Assembly (NCBI GenBank): GCA_037954665.1
Contig: JBBMOL010000304.1
Span: 62,001 to 126,000, forward strand
Direction: 5' to 3'
Origin: Laguncularia racemosa
Lineage: Eukaryota; Streptophyta; Magnoliopsida; Myrtales; Combretaceae
DNA: 64,000 nucleotides
A model generated the notes under the pieces. That model was not told the origin of the DNA, did no database searches, and saw nothing but the letters and a program-made list of their open reading frames with translations. Each line of letters starts with the position of its first letter. Position 1 is the stretch's first letter. Position numbers and translations under genes: made by a program. Shown here piece after piece: positions 1 to 8,957 of the stretch.

Positions 1-673
1 ACAACATAAAATGATTTTCAAGATTTTGTAAATTAGCTCTTGTTTTATCACCAGATTGAATATTACCTATTATTTGATCAGAAGGATGTGCAGACTTATA
101 CCTCCAAGTTTTAGAAGCCTCTTGTTTAGATCTTATAACTTCTAAAGTACCTTCTGTATTTGCCTCTAAAATAGGTTCTGGATGACCAGATCCTCGAGTG
201 TTTACAACAGGTGCTTCTGACTTAGGTTCTAAATCAGCTTCTGCTTTAGGATTGGAGTCCTTTTCTTCATCAGAATCAACATCCTTTAAATCCTCAATAT
301 ATTTAACATTTATTGATTCTTCAATAGTTTTTGATGATTTATTGAAAACACGATAAGCACGACTATTTAGAGAATATCCTAAGAAAATAGCTTCTTCAGA
401 TCTTTCATCAAACTTACCAAGGTTGAGAGGATTCTTTTTCACAAAACATTTAGATCCAAAGATATGAAAATATGAAATGTTAGGTTTCTTACCTCGAAAC
501 ATCTCATAAGCAGTCTTTGATGTCATGGGTCTAATGAAAACTCTATTGATGATATAGCAAGCTGTAGAAACTGCTTCTGCCCAAAAATACTTAGCAATGC
601 CACTTTCATTTAACATAGATCTAGTCATCTCTTGTAAAGTTCTATTCTTGCGTTCCACTACTCCATTTTGTTA
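1..673 (-). CDS. Integrase C-terminal part and linker to RT (A1), partial
   Basis: On the minus strand this stretch stays open to the window edge. It encodes the integrase segment around the catalytic Glu (NGVVERKNRT), the following helices (RSMLNESGIAKYFWAEAV) and the acidic serine-rich linker before reverse transcriptase. The counterpart in A2 is 37290-37960. A TAA at 671-673 separates it from the upstream integrase; the paralogue reads CAA (Gln) there, so this is one C-to-T change. RT and RNase H would lie beyond the left edge. Confidence 0.8.
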
Positions 674-1320
674 AGGAGTGTATGGAGTTGAGAAATTGTG
701 AGATATACCATGTTCTTCACAAAAATTTAAAAAACTTGCATTTTGAAATTCTGTTCCATGATCAGTTTGAAGACTAATTATGGAAACTCCCTTTTCATTT
801 TGTATTTGTTTTGCAAATTTTTTAAAAGAATCAAAGGTATTTCTTTTATGTCGCAAGAATATAACCCAAGTGTATCTTGAAAAATCATCAACAATAACAA
901 GTCCATATTTGCTTCCACATATGCTTAAGACTCTAGTAGGTCCAAAAAGATCAAGATGCAATAATTCAAGTGGTCTCTTAGTTGAGATTACATTTTTACT
1001 TTTATGAGAGACAGAAACCATTTTCTTCTTTAAGCAAGTATCACATTTCACATCTTGGTTAATATTTATCTTAGGTAATCCTTTAATAATATCCTTTTTA
1101 GATAATTTTTCTAAATGATTAAAATTAACGTAACCTAGTCGTTTATGCCAAGCAAAAACATGATCATTCATGGAAATTAAACAACAAGCATTATCGATTT
1201 CAGCTGGTTTTATGAGATAGATATTTCTTTTCCTAATTCCTTCAAATAATCTTTCATCATTTTCATTAAAAGGATAGCACTTGTCTTGATCAAAAATCAT
1301 TCTATAACCTTTATCACATA
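671..1320 (-). CDS. GAG-pre-integrase and integrase core (A1), broken
   Basis: Contains the zinc-binding HHCC region (HKRLGYVNFNHLEKLSKKD, then CDTCLKKK) and the first two catalytic Asp of the DDE core, in HLDLFGPTRV and QTDHGTEFQN. The product would insert the cDNA copy into the host genome inside the nucleus. The frame is about 209 codons and ends at the TAA of 671-673. A further stop near 1320 parts it from the protease segment. Compared with A2 it is colinear, with many substitutions. Confidence 0.85.
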
Positions 1321-1321
1321 A

Positions 1322-1560
1322 CTAGCTAATACTAAGTAGATTATGTTTTAAGCCTTGCACAAGATATACATTTTCAATGAGAAAAGTAGCCATACCAATC
1401 GTTCTAGTGGCAATTATTTTACCTCTACTATCATCTCCAAACTTTACATATCCTTTTTCTTCCCAAGTTATGCTATTGAACAATGAAGCATCTCCAATCA
1501 TATGTTTAGAACATCCACTATCCAAATACCGTGTTCCTCTTATTTTAGCTTCATGTTCCT
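1322..1560 (-). CDS. Retroviral-type aspartic protease region (A1), broken
   Basis: The minus-strand product has the copia protease signature MDSGCSKHM (Asp-Ser-Gly active site), followed by a hydrophobic stretch ending LKHNLLSIS that leads into the GAG-pre-integrase region. In the family this enzyme cuts the Gag-Pol polyprotein. Stops flank the segment on both sides and the linker to gag is out of frame, so no full polyprotein can be made from this copy. Confidence 0.75.
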
Positions 1561-1648
1561 ATACAAATAAAAAGAATTAAGTCCTTTTAGGAACCCAAGC
1601 AAGTTTGGGCCCTTTAAAAGATAAGCTCATTTGATTTCTTTGATTTAC

Positions 1649-2500
1649 TTATTGACTACTGAGCTTATTTCTCTTAATATAGCAAAATTTCTCAATAGGA
1701 CCAAATTTATTACAGAAGAAACATGCATACGAATTAACATTCCTATACGTATCATTTACCTGTTTCTTGAAATTTTGGTTTGTATAACTTCTGTTATACC
1801 TTCTGGTATTGCTTCTGTAGTACCTATTGTGTGGATACCTCTTGTCAGAATAACTTTTGTAAAAGTCTTTGGTATTTCTTCTTTTAACATTATTTGTATT
1901 CGAAATGTACTTTTTGCTGTTAGATTCATCACTTAAAACTTGTTTAGCCTTAACAAAAACTGTATTTTGATTCGATTTTGAACTCGAACCATGCTCATAT
2001 CCTAATCCATGTTTTTCATTTAAGACTCTTTGTGAAGAAATTAACATGGTCAATTTCTTGTCACTTTCATCAAATTTCTTAAAGGTAGTTTTCAACGACT
2101 TGGATAAATCATCAATCTTTACCTTCATGTCACTTGTTTCTACTTCAAGTAGATGATTTTCTATTCTTAATTTTTCAATACTCACATGCATGGATTCATT
2201 TTCTTGTTTCAGGATATCATTTTCATCCGCAAGTAAAGTATTTGTTTACTTTACTGCTTCCTTTTCATTCTTAAAAGTTTTTATTTCGTTTTCATACTTA
2301 GCTAATCTTGTATCGGTCCTTTTTAGTGCCTTTAATAGCTTACTCATTTCTACTAACATGTCAGTATCAGTTACATCTTCATCAGATTCAGAGTGTACCT
2401 CAGAACTAGCCATTAGACAAAGATTTGCCTCATCCTCTTCTTCTTCTGAATCTTCTGAATTTGTTTCTATGTCCTCTAAATCACTTCACGTTGCTAGCAT
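1649..2500 (-). CDS. Gag C-terminal part: coiled coil and second zinc knuckle (A1), frameshifted
   Basis: Continues gag in another frame. It begins with an acidic stretch, then a Lys/Glu/Leu-rich region likely to form a coiled coil (the 2191 to about 2000 stretch reads IEKLRIENHLLEVETSDM), a basic Arg/Tyr/Ser-rich segment, and a second zinc knuckle CFFCNKFGPIEKFC. In that knuckle His of the CCHC is replaced: A2 has GHIEK where A1 has GPIEK. A stop near 2190 also breaks the frame. Confidence 0.75.
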
Positions 2501-3461
2501 TGCACGACTTTTTCTTTTTATAATTTTCCATTTTCTTGATCAGTGTTGGACATTCATATTTGATGTGCCCTGGCTTTTTGCATTCATAACATTGAATCTC
2601 CCTTTTCTCTTTCTCCTTTTCTTTCTCCTTGTAAGCTTTTCCTGCATCATTATGCTTATATTCAGTACTTTTCTTGAAAACACTAAATTTCTTACCTCTT
2701 TGCTTCTTGAGCAGCCTATTGAGTCTATGTGCTAGAAGACTGATGTCCTCTTCTTTTTCATCATCACTATCATCTGTTTCAGATTCATTTTGCTTTATTT
2801 CCATGACTTTAAACGCAATTCCTTTGGTGTCGTCTTCTCCTCTTTGCGTAGTTTTTATGTGTGACTCATATGCCATGAGCTTTTCTCTCAATTGACTGAG
2901 AGTTAGCTTGTTTAGGTCTTGAGCTTCTTCTATAGCAGTTTTCTTTGCATCCCAAGATGGTGGCAATATCCTTAGCATTTTCCTCACAAGATTTGGATCT
3001 GGAAGTTTCTTTCCAAGTGATGCAAGCTCATTTGTAATAGATGTAAACCTGTTAAAAGCATCTTTGACATCTTCATTAGACTTAAACTTAAATAATTCAT
3101 ACTGTTGAATTAAGGCATTTATCTTGGTTTCCTTGATGGTATCAGTCCCTTCATATGTATCGGATAGGATATCCCAAATCTCCTTCGCACTTGCACACGA
3201 TGATATCAAATAGAACTCTGATGGAGCAATAGTAGTTAGTAACAAATTTTTTTCTTTGTTGTTCTTCTCGATAATTTTCTTCTCGGAATCTAACAAGGTC
3301 GAATTTCCGTTCAAGGTGATCACATTGTCCCCAAGTGAAATGACCTGCCACGAATCATAATCATTAGCTTTAATGTAAGTTTCCATATGCATCTTCCAAT
3401 ATGAGAAGTTTGAGCCATCGAAGTAAGGAGCTCGATTAATTGCAACATTATTTTCAACCAT
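2481..3461 (-). CDS. Gag N-terminal part, copia UBN2-type (A1)
   Basis: 326 codons starting at ATG 3461 (MVENNVAINRAPYFDGSNFS). It matches the plant copia gag domain: YWKMHMETYI near the start, the LVRKMLRILPPSWD and LTLSQLREKL segments in the middle, and a first CCHC zinc knuckle CYECKKPGHIKYEC at about residues 291-304. The protein packages element RNA in cytoplasmic particles. The final residues (SCNASNVK) come from a one-base shift in an A-run after the knuckle; A2 continues in frame there (SRAMIATWSD). This is the best preserved gag N-terminus of the two copia copies. Confidence 0.9.
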   Translation of the reverse strand: MVENNVAINRAPYFDGSNFSYWKMHMETYIKANDYDSWQVISLGDNVITLNGNSTLLDSEKKIIEKNNKEKNLLLTTIAPSEFYLISSCASAKEIWDILSDTYEGTDTIKETKINALIQQYELFKFKSNEDVKDAFNRFTSITNELASLGKKLPDPNLVRKMLRILPPSWDAKKTAIEEAQDLNKLTLSQLREKLMAYESHIKTTQRGEDDTKGIAFKVMEIKQNESETDDSDDEKEEDISLLAHRLNRLLKKQRGKKFSVFKKSTEYKHNDAGKAYKEKEKEKEKREIQCYECKKPGHIKYECPTLIKKMENYKKKKSCNASNVK

Positions 3462-3491
3462 TTTGGATCACTCAAAATAGATGAGTCCTAC

Positions 3492-4337
3492 TGACACGAA
3501 ATCGGTTTGCTCTGATACCAAACTGATACGAACCACGCCAACGTGTGACGAAACCCAATACCAATACGTTTGAAATTTGCTACCCAAGATGCCAGACACT
3601 CTCAAGTGGAAACTGCGACCCGTTGCCTATAAGTGAGACAAGAACCTTGGTATAATATGTAGACACCACAATCGGGATGAAAGACAGATTGATAAGTCGT
3701 GATGAACGCCATGGAATAAAAATCCGATAAGTTCTAGATTAGTTCTTTAAACACCACAAAGGTGTTTTTCAAACATCAATGTTGTATGTTCTATATTCTA
3801 TATGTTCTAAATCTTAGGAGCTTTATATTAGGGTTTACAATTCGTAACAATAAAGCCCCAAAATGACATCACTTCAATAAGTTGCGTAAAAATAACAAAA
3901 CAAGGACATGAAGGCCGGCGGTGTTTGACATGAAGGCCGGCGGTGTTGGGTATATACACGGCCGTGTACTTCTAGACGTGTATCTTTCTGTGGATTTTCT
4001 TGACACCATACACGACCGTGCCTTTTAGCCGTGTATATGACCGTGTATGATTTTGTGTAACCTTCAGACTCCTACACGATCGTGCCTTGTAATGACACGC
4101 CCTCTTCAACTCGTATCTGTTATGACTTGTACAAGAGCAAGGGCATTCCTATGGTTGTTCCAATCCTTTCCAACTTCATGATTGCTCCAATCCTTTCCGG
4201 CTTCGTGGACATCCTTTATCAACCCGTTAAGTGCTTCCTTGAATCGTTTCGCTCGATTTCTTATGATCGGTCCAGGTGGCACTTCAAGAGGATCCACATT
4301 CCATCTTCCGGCTTGGCTCCCATCATGGATCTCATCA
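3492..4337 (-). repeat. 3' LTR of B1
   Basis: 846 bp, matching 9425-10276. On the minus strand it begins TGATGAGATCC and ends with TCA. It codes the last part of pol (4106-4337) and contains CACGGCCGTG-type palindromes at about 3956-4085. Its outer end carries an extra 32 bp with a copy of the primer binding site (3509-3520). Confidence 0.9.
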
Positions 4338-4882
4338 TTCCCCTCCTCTTGAAAAGGATTTGTCCTCAAATCATCACCTACATCAAAAGGACTCAGATTA
4401 GTAACATTAAACATAGCACTTACTTGATACTCACCTGGTAAATCTATCTTATATGCATTATCATTGATGTGCTCAAGAATTTGAAATGGTCCATCGCCTC
4501 TAGGAAGTAATTTAGATCGACGCTGCACAGGAAACCGCTCTTTGCGCATGTGAACCCAAACCCAGTCTCCAGGTTCAAAGATAGCTTGTCGACGACCCTT
4601 GTTGGCTTGCTTCACATACTGCTCTATTCTTCGCTCAATGTTTAGCTTTGCCTTCTTATGGATTTGTTTAACAAATTCTGCCTTCTTCTTGCCATCTAGA
4701 TTAACATACTCAGAAATAGGCAAAGGTGATAAATCCAAAGGAGTTAGTGGATTAAAACCATACACAACTTCAAAAGGAGTAAACTTGGTAGCAGAATGCA
4801 CTGTACGGTTATAGGCAAATTCAACATGCGGCAAACAATCCTCCCAACTTTTAATGTTCCTTTTAATGACAGCCCTCAACAA
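4106..4882 (-). CDS. Integrase C-terminal domain and pol tail of B1, overlapping the 3' LTR
   Basis: 258 codons. The N-terminal part is the end of the integrase core (WEDCLPHVEFAYNRTVHSAT, PFEVVYGFNP). Then comes a GPF/Y-type module (DGPFQILEHINDNAYKIDLP), then the segment NVTNLSPFDVGDDL. The last roughly 77 codons lie within the LTR and encode EVPPGPIIRNRAKRFKEALN, a CRM-like tail. No chromodomain is visible. The catalytic Glu (GQTEVVNRT) is encoded just upstream at 4883-4920. A stop at 4925-4927 cuts it off from the core. Confidence 0.85.
   Translation of the reverse strand: MLRAVIKRNIKSWEDCLPHVEFAYNRTVHSATKFTPFEVVYGFNPLTPLDLSPLPISEYVNLDGKKKAEFVKQIHKKAKLNIERRIEQYVKQANKGRRQAIFEPGDWVWVHMRKERFPVQRRSKLLPRGDGPFQILEHINDNAYKIDLPGEYQVSAMFNVTNLSPFDVGDDLRTNPFQEEGNDEIHDGSQAGRWNVDPLEVPPGPIIRNRAKRFKEALNGLIKDVHEAGKDWSNHEVGKDWNNHRNALALVQVITDTS
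4338..4351 (-). promoter_or_regulatory. Polypurine tract of B1
   Basis: The minus strand reads CAAGAGGAGGGGAA immediately before the 3' LTR. This is the plus-strand primer of reverse transcription. The same tract precedes the 3' LTR of B2 at about 27304-27317. Confidence 0.8.
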
Positions 4883-4924
4883 AGTAGATAAAGTTCGATT
4901 TACTACCTCAGTTTGACCATCAGT

Positions 4925-5203
4925 CTATGGATGACAAGTAGTAGAAAACAATAACGTAGTTCCTAACTTAGCCCACAAGGTCTTCCAGAAGTAGCTCAAG
5001 AACTTAGCATCTCTATCCGATACGATTGTTCTAGGCATACCATGCAATCTCACAACTTCCCTAAAGAACAAATTAGCAATATTGCAAGCATCATCCATTT
5101 TGTGACAAGGAATGAAATGTGCCATCTTAGAAGATCTATTTACAACTACAAAAATAGAATCTCGACCATGCCTAGACCTGGGTAATCCTAACACAAAATC
5201 CAT
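4925..5203 (-). CDS. Integrase catalytic core of B1, broken
   Basis: 92 codons with MDFVLGLPRSRHGRDSIF (first catalytic Asp) and IVSDRDAKFLSYFWKTLW (second Asp). The frame ends in TAG at 4925-4927, just before TDGQTEVVNRT, where related elements have Gln. Upstream, another stop near 5214 separates it from the RNase H/zinc-binding part. The enzyme family inserts element cDNA; this copy is inactive. Confidence 0.85.
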   Translation of the reverse strand: MDFVLGLPRSRHGRDSIFVVVNRSSKMAHFIPCHKMDDACNIANLFFREVVRLHGMPRTIVSDRDAKFLSYFWKTLWAKLGTTLLFSTTCHP

Positions 5204-5215
5204 GGAAATATCTAC

Positions 5216-6202
5216 CTAAGGCTCATGAGGAATGGGAAGTGGGGTATAAAGCCCTTGAGGTTGGACTCTAGATTTTGCTTGCTTACACGTGACACATCGC
5301 TCACAAATCCTCTCAACATCTCGTTTCATATGAGGCCAATAGAAGTGTTCTTGCAATACCCCTAAGGTTTTAGCTACTCCAAAATGTCCCATTAAACCTC
5401 CTCCATGAGACTCCCTCACTGGTAGTTCTCTTAAGGAACAATTTGGAATGCATAGTTTACTCTCCCTAAAAAAGAATCCTTTATGTTTATAAAATTTACC
5501 ATGACCACTCTTCTCACAATGCACATACTCTTCACAAAAATCTCGATCAGCAGCATACAATTCCTTAATGTGCTCAAAACCAAGCAGTCTAGAACTAAGA
5601 GTAGAGATAAGAGCATACCTTTTAGAATGTGCATCAGCAACGACATTCTCTTTACCTTGTTTGTAGTAGATGACATAGGGAAATGTTTCGATGAACTCCA
5701 CCCAACAAGCATGCCTTTTGTTTAGCTTGTGTTGTCCTTTCAAGTACTTCAAGGATTCGTGGTCAGTGTGGATCACGAACTCTTTTAGCCAAAGATAGTG
5801 TTGCCAAGTCTCTAGTGCACGAACCAATGCATATAACTCCTTGTCATAAGTAGGGTAGTTCAAGGTTGCCCCACTTAGCTTCTCGCTAAAGAATGCAATT
5901 GGTCTTCTCTCCTGCATGAGCACTGCTCCAATACCTAATCCTGAAGCATCACACTCAATTTCAAACGTTTTAGCAAAATTAGGTAAAGCAAGTAATGGCG
6001 CCTGAGTTAGCTTATTTTTAAGCGTCTGAAAGGCCTTCTCTTGTTGCTCTCCCCATCTGAACCCGACGTTCTTCTTAATTACCTCAATAAGTGGTGCTGC
6101 AATGGTGCTGAAATCCTTTACAAACCTCTTGTAAAAGCTTGCTAGTCCATGGAAACTCTGCACATTACTTACATTAGTTGAACTAGGCCATTCTTGGATC
6201 AC
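5216..6202 (-). CDS. RNase H and integrase zinc-binding domain of B1
   Basis: 328 codons. The first part is the end of reverse transcriptase (FHGLASFYKRFVKDFSTIAA). Then comes gypsy RNase H with IECDASGLGIGAVL, YDKELYALVRALETWQHYL and HTDHESLKYL, which removes RNA from the RNA:DNA hybrid. The last third is the HHCC zinc domain of integrase (HGGGLMGHFGVAKTL ... CERCVTCKQAKS). The RNase H motif VADALSR reads VADAHSK here, a likely inactivating change. Confidence 0.88.
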   Translation of the reverse strand: MIQEWPSSTNVSNVQSFHGLASFYKRFVKDFSTIAAPLIEVIKKNVGFRWGEQQEKAFQTLKNKLTQAPLLALPNFAKTFEIECDASGLGIGAVLMQERRPIAFFSEKLSGATLNYPTYDKELYALVRALETWQHYLWLKEFVIHTDHESLKYLKGQHKLNKRHACWVEFIETFPYVIYYKQGKENVVADAHSKRYALISTLSSRLLGFEHIKELYAADRDFCEEYVHCEKSGHGKFYKHKGFFFRESKLCIPNCSLRELPVRESHGGGLMGHFGVAKTLGVLQEHFYWPHMKRDVERICERCVTCKQAKSRVQPQGLYTPLPIPHEP

Positions 6203-6327
6203 ACGAATCTTTTCTTCATCAACCTGTATTCCCTATGCACTAACAACAAAACCAAGAAACACAAGTTTGTCTGTGCAAAAAGTGCACTTCTTGAGGTTAG
6301 CATATAATTGCTCCTTTTGAAGCACTT

Positions 6328-6780
6328 CTAAACATCCCTCAAGTGAGATATATGGTCTTCCAAACTCTTGCTGTAAATGAGAATATCATCAAAATAGACA
6401 ACCACAAATTTGCCAATAAAAGTCCTCAAAACATGGTTCATAAGTCTCATAAAAGTACTAGGTGCGTTAGTTAAACCGAAAGGCATTACTAACCACTCAT
6501 ACAATCCATATTTCGTTTTGAATGCAGTTTTCCATTCATCACCTTCTTTCATTCTAATTTGGTGATATCCACTTTTCAGATCAATTTTGGAAAAGACATT
6601 AGACCCATGTAACTCATCTAACATGTCATCTAAGCGAGGAATGGGATGACGATACTTTACCGTGATGTTGTTGATAGCGCGGCAGTCAACACACATTCTG
6701 CATGACCCATCCTTCTTAGGCACCAAAATCACAGGCACTGCACATGGACTCATGCTTTCTCTCACGTACCCCTTCTCCAT
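6328..6780 (-). CDS. Reverse transcriptase core of B1
   Basis: 150 codons covering RT motifs in order: KKDGSCRMCVDCRAINNITV, HPIPRLDDMLDELHGSNVFS, KIDLKSGYHQIRM, PFGLTNAPSTFMRLMNHVL and the catalytic FVVVYFDDILIYSKS. All three catalytic Asp are present. The frame is broken after HISHLRDV by a frameshift near 6330, where the expected continuation is out of register, so the thumb is separate. A TAA just upstream (near 6798-6801) splits it from the N-terminal linker. Confidence 0.9.
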   Translation of the reverse strand: MEKGYVRESMSPCAVPVILVPKKDGSCRMCVDCRAINNITVKYRHPIPRLDDMLDELHGSNVFSKIDLKSGYHQIRMKEGDEWKTAFKTKYGLYEWLVMPFGLTNAPSTFMRLMNHVLRTFIGKFVVVYFDDILIYSKSLEDHISHLRDV

Positions 6781-6798
6781 TAATTCATCGACCTGCCT

Positions 6799-7002
6799 TT
6801 AGAGTTCCTTTGTCTCCTCCGGATTGCTCCTATAAGCTGGTTTGTTTGGAATCGATGCTCCGGGTACAAGGTCAATCTGGTGCTCAGTACCACGAATAGG
6901 TGGTAAACCTTTTGGAATCACCTCAGGAAAGACATCTTCAAAGTCCTGCATAATAGACACAACCACACTAGGTAAAGAGTTAAATAGTTCGTTAGTATTC
7001 AA
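6799..7002 (-). CDS. Linker and N-terminus of reverse transcriptase of B1
   Basis: 67 codons: LPSVVVSIMQDFEDVFPEVI, GLPPIRGTEHQIDLVPGA and PAYRSNPEETKEL. This is the segment normally found between protease and the RT core in plant gypsy elements. It ends at TAA before RQVDELMEKGY. The same TAA occurs in B2 at the equivalent position (about 26243-26245). Confidence 0.8.
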   Translation of the reverse strand: MNTNELFNSLPSVVVSIMQDFEDVFPEVIPKGLPPIRGTEHQIDLVPGASIPNKPAYRSNPEETKEL

Positions 7003-7545
7003 ATAAGCTTATTTAAAAACCAGCAACAACATAGGTTGCTTCATCACTAACGCTCTCCTCACTACACTCGCTCTTGCCACACAACTCTCCTTTTGCAAGG
7101 CTGCACTGTCTTTTTCACTCATCACCAAAGTTGGTCCCCCTTCAACTTAGTCTCTCACACTCTTTCCAACCTTCCTCTCTTTTTCCTTTTGAGATCGACT
7201 TTTGTATTCCTTTTCTTTTTCGCTGTCTTTTGCTCTCTCACTCTCCCTCTATTTTTCACTCATCTTATGTTTTGCAAAAGACTGTTGTAGCTGCAACTGA
7301 TCCTCATACACCTGTTTAGGTGTTAAAGGTTTAAGATTAAAGCTTTTTCCCTAGTGAACAAGCGTATACTTGTTAGAAAAGCTATCATGAACAACCTTCC
7401 TATCAAACAGCCATGGCCTCCCCAACAACACATGACATGCTTGCATTGGCACCACATCGCATAACACCTCATCCTCATACCTACCAATGCAAAAAGCAAT
7501 CAAGGTTTGCTTACTTACCTTAGTCTCGCCACTATCATTCAGCCA

Positions 7546-7734
7546 CTACAATTTATATGGACTAGGGTGTTTAGTAGTCTTGAGTCCTAGCCTCTCAACA
7601 ATAAAATTACTCACCACATTGGTGCAACTTCCTCCATCAATGATCAAACTACAAATATGATCACCTAAATAACATCTAGTATGAAAGATATTCTCTCTTC
7701 GCACCTCCTCTTCTTCCTTCACCTGCACATTCAA
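7546..7734 (-). CDS. Aspartic protease of B1, fragment
   Basis: 62 codons containing RENIFHTRCYLGDHIC and the active-site segment LIIDGGSCTNVVSNF. The Asp-Gly-Gly variant, instead of Asp-Ser/Thr-Gly, is also found in B2 and the C elements here, so it is a family trait and not damage. Stops at both ends, including TAG for the Gln/Leu-Trp site seen intact in B2, leave the domain truncated. The C-terminal part continues out of this frame to about 7380. Confidence 0.75.
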   Translation of the reverse strand: MNVQVKEEEEVRRENIFHTRCYLGDHICSLIIDGGSCTNVVSNFIVERLGLKTTKHPSPYKL

Positions 7735-8076
7735 AGCTCACTTCACTACTGCTACTAACCTTCCTATTATAGGCTCCTCATCATCACTAGCGTCCTCTAA
7801 TGGAGGCATATCATCTTCTTCACTATCCCCCTCAGTCTCATACTCACCATCATCACGCAGAATCATCACACGCCTATTTGGACATTGACTAGAAATATGG
7901 CCTCTACCTTGGCATTTAAAACATCTAATGTCACGATTTCTAGAAGTAGAAGAATTAGGTTTACCTTGGTTACCAGGAGTAGAACCTGCTTGCCTCTGCT
8001 CTCCTTTCAGTTTGGTAGGTAAAGGCTTTTCTTCCTTCTTCCATTGGTTAGTCTTCCAGGTGGATGAACCAGTACC

Positions 8077-8952
8077 CTATTGAAACCGTGCATTACTACT
8101 ACCTTTCTTCTTGTGTCGGTTCTCAACCTTTATAGCCATATGAACCATATCTTCCAATTCTACATAATGCTGCAATTCTACGATATTTTGAATTTCTCTA
8201 TTCAATCCAGCAAGAAACCTAGCCATGGTAGCCTCTCTATCCTCCTCTACATTCGCTCTGATCATCGTAACTTCCATCTCCTTGAAATACTCATCTACAC
8301 TTCGGCTTCCCTGCCTAAGAGTTTGCAATTTGTTGTGCAATTCACGATAGTAATACGCAGGCACAAACCGCTTCTTCATCACCCACTTCATCTCTTCCCA
8401 TGACTCAATAGGTGGTTTGCCATTCCTTCTTCGATTCAACATTAGTTGATCCCACCACACTATGTCATAATCCGAAAATTCAATGGCAGCAAGTTTCACT
8501 TTCTTTCTCCCACTATAGTTGTGACAATCAAACACCATCTCCACCTTCTTCTCCCACTCTAAGTACGCCTTGGGATCATTCTTCCCTTGGAAAGGAGGAA
8601 TCTTCATCTTTATACTACTCAATTGATTATCCTCTCTATTCCTATCTCCTCTATCTTCCCAATCCCTAGTTCCTCTATTCCTACCACTATAACCTCTATA
8701 GCTCCCAACAGAGGGTTCATCAAATTCATCATCCGACATTTCATCTCCACCCCTTGGTACTCTCCTAGAACAACTCTCCCTCTTACGCCCTTGGAAGACG
8801 TTTTTAGATTGCTCTAGTCTTTGCTCTACCATCTCATGAATTTGTTCCATCCCCTCCTGAAACATCCTTTTCATCTCACCCCTCAATGCCTCAATCACTA
8901 ACCTAGCATCAAACCTTCCCCTCTTACTTTCAGGAGAATGTTGCCTCGACAT
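8077..8952 (-). CDS. Gag of B1 (retrotransposon gag domain)
   Basis: The start chosen is ATG at 8952 (MSRQHSPESKRGRFDARLVI), conserved in B2; an in-frame ATG upstream lies in the leader. The N-terminus is basic with a coiled-coil-like stretch (MKRMFQEGMEQIHEMVEQRL). The gag core follows: DPKAYLEWEKKVEMVFDCHN, the WWDQL motif, LHNKLQTLRQGSRSVDEYFK and FLAGLNREIQNIVELQHYVE. Translation stops at 8077 (RFQ-stop; B2 has Gln). The zinc knuckle CFKCQGRGHISSQC lies beyond the stop at about 7882-7925. Confidence 0.9.
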   Translation of the reverse strand: MSRQHSPESKRGRFDARLVIEALRGEMKRMFQEGMEQIHEMVEQRLEQSKNVFQGRKRESCSRRVPRGGDEMSDDEFDEPSVGSYRGYSGRNRGTRDWEDRGDRNREDNQLSSIKMKIPPFQGKNDPKAYLEWEKKVEMVFDCHNYSGRKKVKLAAIEFSDYDIVWWDQLMLNRRRNGKPPIESWEEMKWVMKKRFVPAYYYRELHNKLQTLRQGSRSVDEYFKEMEVTMIRANVEEDREATMARFLAGLNREIQNIVELQHYVELEDMVHMAIKVENRHKKKGSSNARFQ

Positions 8953-8957
8953 AGTTC

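Noticed and set aside
2190..2735. A plus-strand open frame of 181 codons, Ser/Phe-rich
   Set aside because: It is the complement of the A1 gag coiled-coil and acidic region; its composition mirrors that antisense frame.
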